The translations under genes were made by a program, and so were the position numbers. From an uncultured Alphaproteobacteria bacterium (GTDB lineage Bacteria; Pseudomonadota; Alphaproteobacteria; RF32; CAG-239), in contig CATGXW010000067.1 in the NCBI GenBank assembly GCA_949542085.1, positions 1 to 5,768 on the forward strand: a DNA stretch of 5,768 nt, in the 5' to 3' direction. Numbering within the stretch: the stretch's first letter is position 1; every line of letters begins with the position of its first letter. Shown here piece by piece: positions 4,706 through 5,768 of this stretch. The notes under the pieces were generated by a model. That model saw only the letters and a program-made list of their open reading frames with translations, was not told the DNA's origin and searched no databases.

Positions 4706-5768
4706 ATGTTGGATATAAAATACATTATCGATAATCAAGACTACGCAAAAGAATGTTTGGCAAAAAAAGGCTTTGCCGCTGAAAATGTTGACAAGCTTAT
4801 ATCCTCATATCTGGAAATGAACAAACTCAAAACTTCTTCACAAGCTTTGGCCGAGGAAAAGAATCGTTTAAGCAACTCCATCAAATCGGCAACGGCAGAA
4901 GAACGTCCGGCCATCATTGCCAAAAGTAAGGAGATTGGCGAAGAACTGAAAAAAGAACAGGAAAGCCTGACCGAACTGCAAGCCGTATTCGATGACATGA
5001 TGTTAAGAATGCCGAACTTTCCGAGCCCCGACTGTCCGTTGGGACCGGATGAAAGCTGCAACCAAGTCTTGCGCAAAGTCGGAGAACCCCGAACATTTGA
5101 TTTTGCTCCCAGAGATCATATTGAGCTGATGGAATTGAACGACTGGGCCGAGATGGAACGTATCGCCAAAGTATGCGGCTCACGCACTTATGCGATTAAA
5201 AATGATTTGGCACAATTGGAACTGGCCATTCATATGATGGTGCTGGATAAATTGCGTGAACACGGTTTTACGGTTATCACCGTTCCCGCCCTGTCTAAGG
5301 AAAAACCGCTTTACGGTCAAGGATATCTGCCTTTCTCCCGTGATGAAATTTATTATATGCCGGCCGATGACTTATATTTGTCGGGAACCGCCGAATTAAT
5401 TTTGAACTCCCTGCGTGCCGATGAAATCTTGAATGAAAAAGAATTACCGATTTTGTACGCCGGTTTTTCTCCTTGTTTCCGTCGCGAAGCCGGTGCCGCC
5501 GGTAAAGACACACGCGGTTTGGTTCGCGTTCACCAGTTTATGAAAACAGAACAATTTGTCATCTGCAAAAATGACACCGCCGAAAGTGACAAATGGCATA
5601 AAAAATTACTGGCCATTTCGGAAGAGATTTTGCAAGATTTGGAACTGCCCTATCAGGTTTTGGATATTTGCACCGGAGACATGGGAGCTCCGAAGTTCCG
5701 CCAGTATGATTTGGAAGCCTGGGTTCCGTCGCAAAATTGTTATCGTGAAACACACTCCTGTTCAAACA
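4706..5768 (+). CDS. serS: Seryl-tRNA synthetase, 3' end beyond the window
   Basis: 354 codons are visible of a usual 420-430; the frame is still open at the window end. This class II homodimer charges tRNA-Ser (and tRNA-Sec where present). Residues about 28-100 form the long antiparallel coiled-coil arm that grips the tRNA-Ser variable arm (repeated Lys/Glu helices up to ELQAVFDDMMLRMPN). The catalytic core follows: VPALSKEK (193-200), the TxE serine-binding motif GTAE (227-230), and motif 2, CFRREAGAAGKDTRGL (257-272), ending in VRVHQFMKTEQF (273-284). Then come MGAPKFRQYDLEAW (326-339) and YRETHSCSN (346-354), the start of the conserved stretch before motif 3. Motif 3 with its class II Arg is off the window. 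The ATG at 4706 follows AGGA by 9 bases and gives the family's usual MLDI-type N-terminus. The block YGQGYLPFSRDEIYYM (203-218) replaces the common GTGQLPKFxEDxF wording. It is divergent from trpS. Confidence 0.95.
   Translation, partial: MLDIKYIIDNQDYAKECLAKKGFAAENVDKLISSYLEMNKLKTSSQALAEEKNRLSNSIKSATAEERPAIIAKSKEIGEELKKEQESLTELQAVFDDMMLRMPNFPSPDCPLGPDESCNQVLRKVGEPRTFDFAPRDHIELMELNDWAEMERIAKVCGSRTYAIKNDLAQLELAIHMMVLDKLREHGFTVITVPALSKEKPLYGQGYLPFSRDEIYYMPADDLYLSGTAELILNSLRADEILNEKELPILYAGFSPCFRREAGAAGKDTRGLVRVHQFMKTEQFVICKNDTAESDKWHKKLLAISEEILQDLELPYQVLDICTGDMGAPKFRQYDLEAWVPSQNCYRETHSCSN

Noticed and set aside
4741..5183. Minus-strand open frames opposite the serS coiled-coil arm
   Set aside because: serS translates without interruption across this stretch with recognisable family features. 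The antisense frames show Ser/Arg-rich composition and no domain.
1..5768. Mobile elements, CRISPR arrays, tRNA or rRNA genes, toxin-antitoxin pairs
   Set aside because: Reading both strands, I found no transposase or integrase motifs, direct-repeat arrays, cloverleaf-like segments or small paired genes. Intergenic space is small and is accounted for above.

Overview
The window is a chromosomal housekeeping segment. It is gene-dense and visibly AT-leaning, and its reading frames fit the standard code (UGG is the Trp codon, and the only release factor seen is class RF1). The left half suggests an alphaproteobacterium: the nitrogen-type PTS Enzyme I (ptsP) is followed by a RodZ-type helix-turn-helix membrane protein and by prfA, an order I recall from that class. 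The low GC and partly dispersed clusters would suit an AT-rich, possibly host-associated uncultured lineage. That placement is inference, because no rRNA or other strong taxonomic marker is present.

Layout. Plus strand, bases 2-2936: the 3' end of ptsP, then rodZ-like (GTG start), then a hairpin resembling an intrinsic terminator, then prfA, then a small META-domain-like lipoprotein. A strong symmetrical terminator at 2935-2966 closes this block and also serves the converging minus-strand block. Minus strand, bases 2965-4612: trpS, followed one base after its stop by a signal-anchored protein of unknown function. Plus strand, from 4706: serS, cut off by the window end before motif 3. A 93-base gap (4613-4705) separates divergent trpS and serS and must hold both promoters. 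It has an imperfect palindrome at its midpoint.

How the genes relate. prfA, trpS and serS all serve translation: stop-codon release and the charging of tRNA-Trp and tRNA-Ser. rodZ-like should act in rod shape and MreB positioning, and ptsP in phosphate signalling. The two genes of unassigned function are both predicted to be envelope proteins, each lying directly behind a translation gene with short spacing.

I see no mobile element, CRISPR array, tRNA or rRNA, and no convincing new biological system. The points most worth checking are the possible xenologous character of TrpRS and SerRS, the coupled anchored protein behind trpS, the hairpin in front of prfA, the absence of prmC next to prfA, and the palindrome in the divergent gap.
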